Origin: Imbricaverruca yamaguchii
Taxonomy: Eukaryota; Arthropoda; Thecostraca; Neoverrucidae
Assembly (NCBI GenBank): GCA_034440575.1
Contig: JAOTOL010001565.1
Coordinates: forward strand, 1,151,501 to 1,215,500
Direction of reading: 5' to 3'
Length of the DNA stretch: 64,000 nucleotides
The notes under the pieces are model-generated. The model did no database searches. It worked only from the letters and a program-made list of their open reading frames with translations, and had not been told where the DNA came from. Below, piece after piece: positions 1 through 10,780 of this stretch. The position numbers and the translations under genes are program-made. Position 1 is the stretch's first letter, and the number at the start of each line of letters is the position of its first letter.

Positions 1-1598
1 GCCGAATTGGCTCCAATAGCTCCGCCGGCGCAGGGTTGTTTCAGCTAAATAGCTATTGTCACCACCTTTTCCTGCGGGAGCGCTCTACCTGATGTTGCAT
101 AGTTTTGAACACTAGGCATACATACAAATACGAAGAGGAAGCATAGAAGGCACAATAAAGAATGCTGTTGGAATCACCCAACAAGTCACGGCTGGAGTGT
201 GTCATTGGCGTGTCCGTCAGCGGAACCTCATCAACATCGGGCCGCTGCTTCATCGGCGCCATGTGTCCACGCGAAGTGTCGTTGAGGTCGTTAACATCGG
301 CGGTGGCCTGCTGATTCACGGCCTCCTGTCAACCGCCGCATCTAAACCCGGCGGCGGCCAGCGTGCAACCGCCGCCATCGGAGTTTGCCACCGTGGAGGT
401 GCGCTGCCGGAACTGTCGCTGCATTGGTGCCGAATTTCAACGAGGCGTTTGACTGAAAAGGCATCTATAAGGAACCGACCACAGAACCACGTAGACACAA
501 CATTATCCTGAAATTAGTATAATAAAGTTAATGTTATTAGATAGGGGCGGATCCAGGAATTGTGATGGGATAGCACACGTCCAGAGAGGCGCCGCTGCGA
601 AAGTACCTGGAGGGGCACATTTGTCTTCCGAGGGGCGCCTCGGGCTGAACAATTGGAGAAGTATGCTGGAACTTTTCCGCAATGGCACCTGTCCTTCCAA
701 GGGGCGCCTTTTCTTCTCAGAGGGCGCCTCTGGCTGGACAAAATCGAGGGGTGCACTCAAGCATTCAGATAGTTTTTTTTCCCGGCCGGAGGGGTGCCCA
801 TCTCTCATGGGGGCGGAAGAAGGGTGAAAGGTGTCAGACAAAGACGTCAAGATGACGTCGACATGCATGGTAACATGATCGATGCTGAGCGGTGTCGAGA
901 TAAGATGATGTTTTTGTGCTAGGAAGGAAGGAATAATGTCTAGTGGAACTAGCAACAATTAATATTATGTCACTTAAGTCAAAACCTTTAGTTCAGGAAA
1001 TTCAAGGAGTTCCCATGAGGCGCAGGCCACTCGCACACAATTATCCAATTATATTCTCGTTTGGCCGTTAGATACAAATAAGTCAATGAAAAGCGATATT
1101 GTGGGCTATGGATGTAAATAGGACAACTTGCATATAGCGTGATGCAAATTGAATACAGTTGCATACTAATATAATGCATGTATAGCTCTGAGTCGCGCCG
1201 GACAGTCCTGCACATTCCGAAACTGCAGGAAGCGCATGGTAACCGAACATCTTCCTTTGACCCAATTGACAGAGCTATTAGTCGGCAGAAGATGTGAATT
1301 GAAAGAATGCTATTTATTGGCTTAGTGTGAGTGTTTCCGGAGTGTGTCGTTTTCACGATCCCTTTTTATTTTGGCCTTCTATCACACGATGGTGATCGGA
1401 ACTTTCGGTTCGTGCGGTCAATCTGGTCACCCGCTTCTTGTCAAACTCCATGTCGTAAGTGTATCTTATATATATATATGTGATCAGTATCCAATGTGTA
1501 TCGGTATCTGTATGCTAATTTATTTCTCTGAATCGCATATATGACATGTGCGTGGGAGTAAGTGGCATGTCGACTGACTCGTGTGTGCTCGCCGGCAG
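1..1598. other. Upstream intron of the cyclin I gene, no exon seen
   Basis: The acceptor at 1597-1598 feeds the first visible cyclin I exon, so this stretch is probably the 3' part of its preceding intron. I looked for the N-terminal cyclin fold in all frames and did not find it. A motif near 542 (AGGGGCGGATCCAGGA) resembles the end of a DNA transposon, but I could not find a partner. ORFs of 60-150 codons here have no recognisable content. Confidence 0.5.
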
Positions 1599-1973
1599 GT
1601 GGTGCCCGTCATCACGTACGTGGTGGAGCGGGCGCGGCCCGGCTGCTCGGTGGCTGACGTGCTGCGCATGGAGCGCGTCGTGCTCGACAAGCTGGCCTGG
1701 CAGATCCGCCTGGTGACGCCGCTCAACTTCCTGCACAGCCTGCACTGTCTGCTGGTGGCCGCCTGCCCGGGCCTGCTGCCGCACCCGCAGGCGCCGCTGT
1801 CGGCGCACCGGCAGCTGCGCGGCCTGACGGAGCGGCTGCTGGAGCTGGTGACCGACCCGCGCACGCTGGCCGTGCCACCCTCCTGTCTGGCGGCGGCACT
1901 CATCTGCGACGAGCTGCGCCGCTGCCACATCGAGACGGCCTCCTTCATCGACGCGGCTCACCGGCTCATCCAG
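1599..1973 (+). CDS. CCNI: Cyclin I-like, internal exon (cyclin fold)
   Basis: This exon encodes 125 residues in phase 0 at both ends, with acceptor GCCGGCAG and donor CAG|GTGCAG. Cyclin I is an atypical cyclin of post-mitotic cells that is reported to bind CDK5. Recognition rests on the run CSVADVLRMERVVLDKLAW followed by TPLNFLHSLHCLL, which follows the order and spacing of vertebrate cyclin I (ILRMERIILDKLNW, then TPLDFLHIFHA). Cyclin G is the next best fit. The exon covers the end of the first cyclin box and most of the second. Nearly every codon ends in G or C. Roughly the first 110 residues expected for the family must lie upstream of the window. With the next two exons it gives 252 residues and a stop, all in compatible phases. 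Confidence 0.85.
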
Positions 1974-3014
1974 GTGCAGTGCTGCCATACGCACGCTGGC
2001 TGATCAGCGTAGGGTGCTTCCATATTTATACTGAGGCACCCGGTTAGGGCAATATGTTGTCCCAGACGGTTCATCGAAATAGGGCGCTGCGAAATATTTT
2101 CTTGGTTGTCCAGATAGGGCACGACGACATCCACACTTCATCCACGTATGGTGTAGTCATATCCCCGCTACGTCGTTCACACAAGGTGGTATATTCCAAC
2201 AGAATATTCCCGTTACGGTGCCGCCATGTATTGACTTTCATTCAAATGGGGCGCTGCCTTGTCACCTTTCTTATCCAAATCGGCTGCTGCCCAGTCCCAA
2301 GCGGCTCATTCTGGTAGAACACTGCCTTGATTTATCGGTCCAACCATGTAAGGTGCTGCAATCCTTGCACCATCCAAACAATGGGCGTAACCAAATCTAC
2401 ACTGCCTTTACCGAGTAGATCAGGTTGTATGTCTGCCGACTTATGGGTACATCCCGTCAAATGTATTTCGGATGATCCATATGTGGGCCTCCCATAGTCA
2501 CGATGCAACTAGGTCGAGTGCTGTCATGCACCAATTCACCAAGGTTGAGTGTCGATGTATCTCACTCAGGTCATATGCGCGTGCTTATTATCGGGTTGCT
2601 ATACGGTGCTATCGGTGTTCTCCGGTTGTTGCTGTTTATTTTGTAACACAGCTCCTTATATTTGGCCTTCTACCCTGTGATATGCCCTTGCTTTATGTCA
2701 GTGGCTGCGACCATCCTCCAGCGACCGAAAGCATGTATCAGAAATGCACCATTAGTATCGAGGAAAAACGTAGCCAAGCGTGTTGTTGGAAAACAATTAC
2801 GCCTAACCTGATAGAACGATCCATTTGTAGTCGGTGAATGTTCAGCTTTCCAGGGATGCGATTCCTTGACAAATACAATCATTTTCCGTTGGCGAAATTT
2901 CTCAAAAGCCCGTTTCCATCCGGCGTCACATGTCAGCAGCACCAATCCCACTGGTGACTGGGCACGATATACCGCGCTGACGTCGACCCGTTTGCCGGCC
3001 AGCGCTCCCGACAG
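1974..3014 (+). other. Cyclin I intron
   Basis: This intron has a GTGCAG donor and a CCCGACAG acceptor. The first 350 bases contain faint, decayed tandem copies built around AGGGCGCTGC and similar words. Nothing else is recognisable. Splicing across it joins two phase-0 exon ends. Confidence 0.7.
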
Positions 3015-3294
3015 GAGGTGGTGATCGGCTGCGCGCGCGTGCGCGCCGTGCTGGGCAGGGTGGAGTCGGTGCTGGTGCGGCGTGCGCCGCGCGCCACGCC
3101 GGCCGCCGCCGCCAAGCGGCCGCGACAGCGCGCCGACTCGCGCAGCTTCTCGCGCCCGGCCAAGCGCAAGCTGGTGTCGCCCGAGCCGGCCGACGACATC
3201 GTGTACGACATCCGCTGTCTGTACGCCGGCGAGGAGGACGACGCGCCGCACGGCACGGCGCCGAGCGCGCCAGAGTTCCCCGAGCTGAGCCAGG
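3015..3294 (+). CDS. CCNI: Cyclin I-like, penultimate exon (end of cyclin fold and tail)
   Basis: The exon has 93 codons plus one base (phase 1 out), with acceptor CCCGACAG and donor CAGG|GTGAGT. It starts with EVVIGCARVRAVLGRVES, matching the last helix of the second cyclin box. A basic linker follows, and then KRKLVSPEPADDIVYDIRCL ending in an acidic patch (GEEDD). Vertebrate cyclin I has the same order: a KRK cluster, acidic residues, then a DxYDxIxxLY stretch. That agreement in the poorly conserved tail is the strongest reason to call cyclin I rather than cyclin G. The tail is shorter than in vertebrates and lacks the long Pro/Ser-rich part. GC3 is near saturation, as in the previous exon. 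Confidence 0.8.
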
Positions 3295-4067
3295 GTGAGT
3301 CGGCGCCCCCGGAGCGCTGCCGCCGGACGGCGGCTCGGCTGAGGGGTGGGCACGCACTGGTCCATGTTGTGTGTGGGTGTGTGTGTTGGCTATGCTCGCC
3401 GTCATGGGTTGATGGGTGTTGAATTTTAGTGCTTGTTATATTTAAAGCAGTGCGATCATATACAGTATACACTTTTTAATTGACAGACGATATAATATGC
3501 AGATGTTTGATTAGTCGTATTACATTTCCGGTACAGCTCATAATCACTTGTGTCCAGACAAGTAATAGTAGTTGCTATGTGATAAACATGGTCGATGCAC
3601 CCTAAAGCCAAGTAATAGTAGTTGAAAGACACATTGAAAAGAAATCGAAAACATCACTGTAAGGACGACAATTTAAAAAATACATCTGGTGTTCATGTTG
3701 TCTGATGTGGGTGCAGGCTTGTCGGATCGGAATTTGCTCTGGGATGCTTTTTTTGGTTGGCTCTGTCAATTACCTGTTTATGGTTACGATTATATTAGTA
3801 AGGATGTGGCTGAGGAGCGTCAGTGTGCAAATTTCCAGTTGTTTTTCGAATTCGTGGTTTTATCTTGACACGATGCAAAATGCTGAAAAACTGCGAAAAT
3901 AATAGTGGGCGACTGCAGCACACGGATTAGTATTGATATCTGGGATAGGGCGAATTGCGTTCGGTATCCAGTCGATATGCTACGATTACTAGGGCGGTGT
4001 GCGGGTGTTCACAGCTGGGTCGTGTCTGGACACGGCCGGTACGATAACGGCTGGACGACCGTTGCAG
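3295..4067 (+). other. Cyclin I last intron
   Basis: The donor is GGTGAGT and the acceptor GACCGTTGCAG. The middle is AT-rich (about 3420-3960) with no repeat or ORF of note. It is a phase-1 intron that restores a GGT codon when spliced. Confidence 0.7.
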
Positions 4068-4171
4068 GTGCAGCTGCGCAGACGTGTGCGCTGCTGAGTC
4101 ATGTGTCCCGGCTCAGCTACGCCGACGTGCTGCGACGCCACCTGCCGGCGCAGTCCGTCACAGCCGCCTAG
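4068..4171 (+). CDS. CCNI: Cyclin I-like, terminal exon
   Basis: Two bases complete the split glycine codon, followed by 33 codons and TAG at 4169-4171. The peptide reads AAAQTCALLSHVSRLSYADV and then a short basic end RRHLPAQSVTAA. The phase matches the preceding donor exactly, composition is the same as in the other exons, and the acceptor has a pyrimidine-containing GTTGCAG. I cannot align these last 34 residues to a known cyclin I, so assignment depends on phase, position and codon bias. A weak AATATA/ATATAAA word near 4367 could act in 3' end formation. Confidence 0.7.
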
Positions 4172-5030
4172 TGGCAGCCGGTCAAAGCAGAACTTCCAGC
4201 CGCCGCCGCCGCTGCCGCTGGCTCCGTCCAGCGCGCAGAGGTCATATTGGGGCGGTGTGGAATGGAGGTCACCTGGCTCTCATCGGGCCGCGGTTTGACA
4301 CCGGTCAGGCGGGCAGCCAATGGCTTCAGATACCCAGAATGGAGCCGAGGAAAGGTGCAACTAAACAAAATATAAATCGCGACAGTAGATTGGTAGATTT
4401 TACATCTGTTTTATCGTAAATGTTTTATCTTAATACCCACCACCCGACTTTCAGCGGTGGAGACACTACATATATCAATTATTTAGTTGCTAGATACCAG
4501 AGTACGTATATTGTCTATGTGTAGGAATCTCGCGCCCATGGCGCGTGTATTGTTGGCCGTGCCGACGCTCCGTACGGACCGGCCCGCTCCAGTCCGAGGT
4601 GCTGGCTGCCGACCGTTCACGCATTACTCAGCCAGTGTTCAGTAGTGGCATTCTCGGAGTCGACGGGTCACGGACCGCTAGCGCGCACGCGCAACGGCCG
4701 CTGCGACTTGCAACAAGTCACGACTGTCTTTCTTGGTCACCTTCACGAGTGTGTGCTTCATCGGGCGGCGGCAGTGGCGCACCTGTCGCCGCCTCGTCAT
4801 TACCATTTAGTACAAGGCCCGGCGGGCCGCGTCGGGCCAGCCCGCGCGGCGTGCCGCCGGGTAGGCCATTAACCTCTAGTTGTAGTGTCGGCTTGTTAGC
4901 CGTCCCTGTGAAGGTAGCGTAGAATTTCCCCCCGCTGCGTGCGTCGCGCCTCTGGCGGCGTCGGTGTGAAGTGGTGCGCGAGACCTCGTCACCCAGACGA
5001 GACACCCTCTGCAGCGATTGGGATGACCTA
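4172..5030. other. Probable 3' UTR and a GC-rich spacer
   Basis: The first 200 bases are likely 3' UTR of the cyclin gene. From about 4530 to 5030 the sequence is GC-rich, with ORFs on both strands (125 codons on +, 95 on -) but no recognisable protein. It could be a CpG-rich promoter or an unidentified exon; I cannot tell which. Confidence 0.3.
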
Positions 5031-6124
5031 AGAATGTTAAGAGGCGCCCTCGGGAGCGGCAGGAGTTACGTTGGGTGCGATCGGGGCGCCCCGAAGCGAT
5101 ACAAGTGCCGTCAGAAGCGATAGCAACGCCCTGAAAGTGGCGTGAGTGCCCTAAAGCGAGACATGTGCCGTGTGTGGACTGGCTCACCTCTGGAGAGATG
5201 GATGTGGCCTCAGGGTCATAATGCGCCACAGGCGACACTCGCGCTTTAAAGTAAGGAGACATGATGGCATGCTGTGCGGACGCGAAAGTGCAAACTTTGT
5301 CGACGGGATGAGAGCGCGCACGGTATAGCATGCGTGTTGCGAACGCCGAATAATACATAGTGATTGATCGCGCGTGTTGTTTGGCAACTGTGATGGTTTC
5401 GTGAGTAAAAACCACCTAACGATGCCCGTGGTGTCCCAAATAGCATAGCTCGCGAGGACAGCAACCCAAATGTGACGAACAGCACGCATAATTGTACGGT
5501 TAGTGAGCTCAAACCCGCGGAAAAGTCATTTTCATAACGGGAATGCAAGTGCAAAGCACCTGTGAAATATGGCTTGTGTGGATATCCGAAAATCCCGAAA
5601 ATGTCAAGCTGGAGCCCTCCAAGATAAGGAGGGATTCCAAAAAAAATAAATGTCAGGGTCGGCGAAATTGCTCTGGAACACAACATATTACCAGATGCCT
5701 TCACAAATTGTGTACGCCGCCGAAAAACATATCGAATCTCGAAAAGTCGAGATGGGGTACATGGCGCCAGGGTCTCGAAATGTCTGGCCGGAATCCGGAC
5801 GTGGGATAAAAAGCATGAGAAAAGATGCACAAAAATCGCATTGAGCCCACAAAACTGGCGTTGGGTACCCAGAACCACGCGCCTGGGAGCGATAAGTCAG
5901 GCTGAGACACAGCAAATCGAACCGAAGCCCCAAAACCGAACTGGGTCCCACAAATGTGCGTTATAAGCCCCCCAAAAAACGGCGTGACACAAGGGCACAA
6001 CGGGGGCCGAAAATACAACTGGCGCTCTAAAGCACACAATCTCCCAAAAAGCGGCTCGGTCTTAAAACATGCGTTGCAGCCTTAAATAAATATACATGGA
6101 GCTCTAAAAGTACACTTAAAGCTC
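5031..6124. other. Old dispersed-repeat-like sequence, no gene
   Basis: Short degenerate motifs recur every 20-40 bases, such as GGCGCCC with CCTGAAAG in 5040-5170 and CCCAAAA words in 5870-6060. This looks like eroded tandem or transposon-derived DNA. ORFs on the minus strand have no family resemblance. Confidence 0.3.
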
Positions 6125-6990
6125 TCAAGGCACGCAGGGACCATGCTAACGCACAAGGGTCTGAAAAAGTGGTTGGAACCACAAAAGGCAAAATGGTTCC
6201 AAATGGAACAAAAAGACGAGGAGCTAAATAAGCACATCGGGATCTTTGAAAACGCCTGTCACGTAAAAAATCATCTGCATAAAAAGCAACAAAACCTTAA
6301 AACGAGCAGGAGTTTAGAAAATGTATTAAACCCCTAACTGGAATTAATAATACATTACCCCTCACTTTGAAATGTAAAATTTCACAATTTCAGGCATTCC
6401 AGTTCATATCACCCTGTCGCCAGGATGCCAACGTCCGTGCACGTGCACACTCATCTTGTGCATCCGGCGCATTCGCCACACTTTGTACGATGCTACGGCT
6501 TCTGCTAGGCCTTCTGCTTTTTGCTAACTATTGCCACATGATAAACTTGCGCCATATTTTACGTGCTGGAATGCTTAGTATGGACGTTCGCTGCAAAAAG
6601 TCGAGTAATTAAATCCGATCATTAATTCCCTACATCCCACATTTTCTGGTAGTTATGAAATGCAGATTCCGCTCAGCTTTCATGCACTTGATATCTTTGC
6701 TACTATCCTCCCAGAATGGCTATCGAACCGAGGCCCTTCCCCAGTGTTCTCTGTTAGACCCGCTGCGTCTTTCTGCGCTGCGGCCTAATGCATTTTTGAA
6801 ACCCCTCCTCGTTTTAGCGTGTTGTTGCTTTTTTGGGGCACCGATTAAAAAAAAACTTTCAGGGCGTTTTAGAAGCTCTCGATGTCTTCATCTAACGCCC
6901 GGTGCTTTTGGTCATTTTGGAACCATCTTGCCATTTGCGGCCCCAGCCTCTTTTTCAAGCCCTTGTGCGTCCTTATGACGTCTGTGTGCC
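6125..6990. repeat. Long imperfect inverted repeat
   Basis: Arms at about 6143-6340 (+) and 6790-6985 (-) are roughly 70% alike by eye over almost 200 bases, with a ~450 base spacer. Both arms even translate alike: LTHKGLKKWLEPQKAKWFQ on the plus strand against RTHKGLKKRLGPQMARWFQ on the minus. A shared reading frame could mean both derive from a once-coding element or are just copies of one repeat. The spacer holds a short Cys/Leu-rich ORF of no known kind. Confidence 0.6.
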
Positions 6991-7924
6991 TTAGCACGCG
7001 CCCTGGAGGGCCTCTGAGAATCTGAAAATTGCGCGCACTGGAGTAGGGGTGGATTCCTAAGATCTCGGCTCCTATTAAGGCTAGAGCAACGAAATTAACA
7101 GAGTGGATGGGCACGACAGTTAACTCTATTGTGTGCAAATGTCATGAACTTGGATCAATATCTTCAAGGTCAAATGAGGTCAAAATAGCAAAATTTCCCG
7201 GTTTTGCGTGGCTTGGCTTGTCATTGTAATGGATCGCTGTGATTGTGTTTAAATGCTCCAAAATTGGCATCAATAATGTTTCGGATAGTACTAATAATGC
7301 AATACAGATGCCAGATCCTCCAACTGACCCCAGGTCACTTATATAAGAACATTTTATCAGGCCATTACCTGCTCCAGTTACCCTAACCGGGCTGCCCACC
7401 GGACTGCTCCGTTGAGCGGCTCGGTACAATCGGCTTCGCAAAGAAAAGAGTGAAAGACATGAATAAAGTATGGAAACGCACACAATGACAAAGAGTAGAT
7501 TTCCGGATGTGTAGGGAGTAACATGCAAAGTGACATCAATCGCATGACAGTCATTTCCATTTATGACAGCATTCCAGTTGACCAAGTTTGGTTCCATTAG
7601 TCTGTCATGAACTTGACATGACTTGACCTCGACAACCTAACATGACTTTTAAATTATATAGCATAACAATATGCATCAAACAAGTCGCTAGTGTTGTCAA
7701 GAACACTTCCCTTTCGCCAATTTACGGGAAGCGCATCAGCTGCGATTTTTGTGGTCTGGCGCTGGGAATTGTTTTAACTTTAACGGCCCCTAACTTTAAA
7801 AATTATCAGTCATCATGGGTCTTATTTCCAATCTTGTGTCCTCTTCCGAATTAGGTGCCTCCTGCCATGTCTCTGGATCATCCTTTTCTATCTTGGTGGA
7901 ACCTTACTCGTTTTGATGCCCATT
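6991..7924. other. Spacer, nothing recognised
   Basis: Unique-looking sequence with AGGTCA-type words near 7168-7180. ORFs up to 151 codons show no recognisable domain. From about 7850 it grades into GGCCTCC-rich repeats. Confidence 0.3.
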
Positions 7925-8965
7925 TTGCGTCTCCGAAACTTCATCTCATATCCACTGGCTTTCTTCTCCGTCTTAGGGCCTCCTCTGATATTCTGGGGCC
8001 TCCCTTCCCGTATTGGGACCTCCTTTGCAATTATGGGTGCCTCCGTGCCAATTTTTGGTAATCTCTTGATTTCTGGGGCCTCCTACTCTCCACTAGGTGA
8101 CTCCTTTGTAAAATTACGGGACTCCTTTCACGTCTTGGAGGCCTCCTAATCTGTGTTTGGAGTCTCGTTGTCCTCTTAGCAGTTTCCTTTTGCGTCCTAG
8201 TCCTAAATCTACTCTTCTAGGGTACTCGTCTTCTAAAATGTGGGCCTCATCTGGTTGGTCTCAGTGGCCTTCTCTCATTCCTAGGGGACCTTCTTATCCG
8301 TCTTGGGGCCCCTTCTTGCGTCCGGATAAATATATATTTTCATTATTTTCTATTGTGGGTCCTTCTCTTACATCTTGAAGGCTTCGTTTTCCAAATTAAG
8401 AATATTTTGCCACCACATCGGAAGCCTTCTTGTGTAACCCTGGGTGGCTTCTTGCCCGTCTTGGTGGCATTCTTTTCGTCTTGGAGATCTCTTTTTCGTC
8501 CTGGGGTCCTCGTTTTCGTCCTGGGGGCCTCCTCACAATCTCTGTTCTGTGTCTCTTATAGGAACCTGATTATATTTCCTGGGGGCCTCGTCAGTCTTGG
8601 ATCCTACTTGACAGCATCATCTTCTGTCCCGTCTAGCTCCTCGCACCTCTTTTCGTCCTATGCATCTCCGGATAGTTGTCTCCTCAAATTACGGGGGCGC
8701 CCTCCCAAGTCTCAAGGGAAGGGATGGAGACGATTGCCCCCGCTGTCCCCACCCCGGTGATGACATCCCTGCTCCGAAACCTCATCTCATATCCACTGGC
8801 TCTCTGTTCCGGCGTAGGGTCTCCTCTCATTTTTTTGGCCTCCCCGTATTGAGACTCCTTTGCAATGTTGGGGGCCTCCGTGCCAATTTTTGGCACTCTT
8901 GATTTCTGGGGCCTCTTACCCTCCACTAAGAGACTTCTTTTTTCAAAATATGGGCCTCCTCCTGG
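7925..8965. repeat. Direct duplication of ~200 bp
   Basis: The block at about 7925-8130 recurs at about 8767-8965 (offset ~843 bp). Both copies share, in order, ATCTCATATCCACTGGCT, CTCCTTTGCAAT, CCTCCGTGCCAATTTTTGG and CTTGATTTCTGGGGCCTC, with small indels. The interval between is built of related GGCCTCC words. Confidence 0.75.
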
Positions 8966-9392
8966 AGGCCCATAATTTGTAGAATTTCCTTTTCTTAGTG
9001 GGGGCTTCCTTTTCGTCCTAGGGTCTCCTTTTCGTCCTGTAAATCTCCTGCTCGTCCTGGGGGTGGGGGGTCCTTTTCGTCCTGGGAGCCTCTTTTTCGT
9101 CCTGGGTCCTCTTTTTCGTCCTTGAAGCCTCCTTTTCGTCCTGGGGCCTCCTTTTCGTCCTGTGGGCCTCCTTTTCATCCCGTGGGCCTCCTTTTCGTCC
9201 TGGGGGCCTCCTTCTCGTCCTGGGGGACTCCTTTTCGTCCTGGAGGGCCTCCTTTTCATCATGGGGGCCTCCTTTTCATCCTAGGCCTCCTTTTGGCCCT
9301 GTGGCCTCCTTTTCGTCCTGGCGCCTCCTTTTCGTCCTGGGGGCCTCCTTTTCGTTCTGGGAGCCTCATTTTCGTCCTGGGGCCTCCTCAAA
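8449..9392. repeat. Minisatellite, ~18-21 bp unit
   Basis: The core is GCCTCCTTTTCGTCCTGGGG. It is loose from 8449 to 8650 and dense from about 9000 to 9392, interrupted by the second copy of the direct duplication. One strand is pyrimidine-rich. The 192-residue minus-strand ORF of KRRPxGRKGG repeats is just this array translated. Confidence 0.85.
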
Positions 9393-10655
9393 TTTCAGGG
9401 GGCGGCGCCCACAGTCTCACGGCCGGGGGAAATTGGCCCCGCTGCCCCCGGTGGCGACGCCCCTGACCATACGTCTAGAGCACCAGGCCATCACTTATGG
9501 GGCAAGAAATTCTCCAACTCAATTGAAAGCCCAACACAAGAAAGGCGAATGCGTTTTCCGCAATGCTCCGTTCTATTTGAGAGCAAAAATTAATTAGCCA
9601 CGTTTCCTCCGTTCCTCCTATACAAACGAGCGAAGCTACCTTACAATCTACAAGTCCACTCACACATGCGTCATGTTAAACTCATAGTACGTTGTTGATT
9701 TTTGTGGGCAAGACGCCGAAATACATCCAGGCTGGGAACCAGGGCCCCGGTCATACCACCATGCTTTGCACAAGCTGAATCAGTGGAGCGGACCGCGCTC
9801 AGACTTTCAGTATAAAATGTTGAGTTAGTTTTTGTAGTTTCTTAGTCGATTTGTCGTCATATGTATTTGTTCTTCCTTGATGGTGAAAACGTCAATTTTG
9901 AATCCTTTCAATTACAAGGCCGAGTTCCAGATATTCTTAAAATTCAAGCAAGGAAGATTTGTGGGCTTTAGCATTTGTATGACTGCTCTCATTCGCAACG
10001 CTCGCTCACTCCTGAATAGCCAGTGCAATCACGTAACGTGAACGCTGCCTAAGAAGCGTACGCGTATGAATGCGTGCTAAGAATGACGATATCCTGGCAA
10101 TCTAAATAAAATCAGGCACTTCCTGATCTGCATATTCTCAGTTTGTCATGAAAATATGAAGGAGTCGAAAGTCTAACGGATCGAGGTCGCAAAAAGTACG
10201 CAGGGATCCACTAAAATCACGCTGAGGAAACACGTCCGGCGACCTCTCGCCGATGGACGCAAGGTCGCAGGGGAGCTCGAGCTCCTCCCCAAATATACAT
10301 CGATATCGTGGTATAAAATTTCCTTCGTTAGCCCCAAAAATTCGGGTCGGGAATTAAAATTTCTCCCCGTAAGCGCACCGCCACATACATCACATCGGGA
10401 CCCGACAAAAATGAAACCGTGGCCCCTCAAAATCAGGAAAAATTTAGAAAAAGATACGCCCGAGTCAAGGGAATCGCTATCGTTCCCCAGCCCAAACATA
10501 TCACCAGTTCCACCGGCTCCATACATACATAATATGCATTACACCAGCATTTAGCAAATCGCGTACGCTTGAAATTAGTTAATGCAACATTTTTTTTAGT
10601 GATTTGTATATGTGTATTATGAACAACGTGAGGTGACTTATCGAGGAATACCAAC
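9393..10655. other. Spacer, no gene recognised
   Basis: A transposon-end-like GGTGGCGACGCCCCTGA occurs near 9450. The rest is ordinary AT-moderate sequence. A 117-codon minus ORF at 10173-10526 is unrecognised. Confidence 0.3.
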
Positions 10656-10663
10656 AGAAAACA

Positions 10664-10748
10664 TTCGAACAGGATGGGGGAGATAGGGTTGTAGTCCAGT
10701 GATTCAGAACCGATGGTGGAAAATTAATTTGCCACCATCCTGTTCGAA
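10664..10748. repeat. Perfect 14-bp inverted repeat next to telomere-type repeats
   Basis: TTCGAACAGGATGG at 10664-10677 is exactly reverse-complemented at 10735-10748. Inside it GGTGG (10715-10719) and CCACC can also pair across an AT-rich loop. The second arm ends 7 bases before the TTAGG run. Confidence 0.8.
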
Positions 10749-10755
10749 GGCTTTG

Positions 10756-10780
10756 TTAGGTTAGGTTAGGTTAGGTTAAG
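10756..10780 (+). repeat. Interstitial TTAGG telomere-type repeat
   Basis: Four perfect TTAGG units at 10756-10775 are followed by a TTAAG variant. TTAGG is the ancestral arthropod telomere repeat, so this supports an arthropod source. The array is very short and may be a repair scar, part of a mobile element, or chance. Confidence 0.75.

Noticed and set aside
540..830. Transposon end at AGGGGCGGATCCAGGA
   Set aside because: Looks like a DNA-transposon terminus, but no matching inverted end or target duplication was found.
4545..4922. 125-codon GC-rich ORF after the cyclin gene
   Set aside because: No recognisable domain, and an equally open minus-strand frame; probably a GC-rich spacer or promoter.
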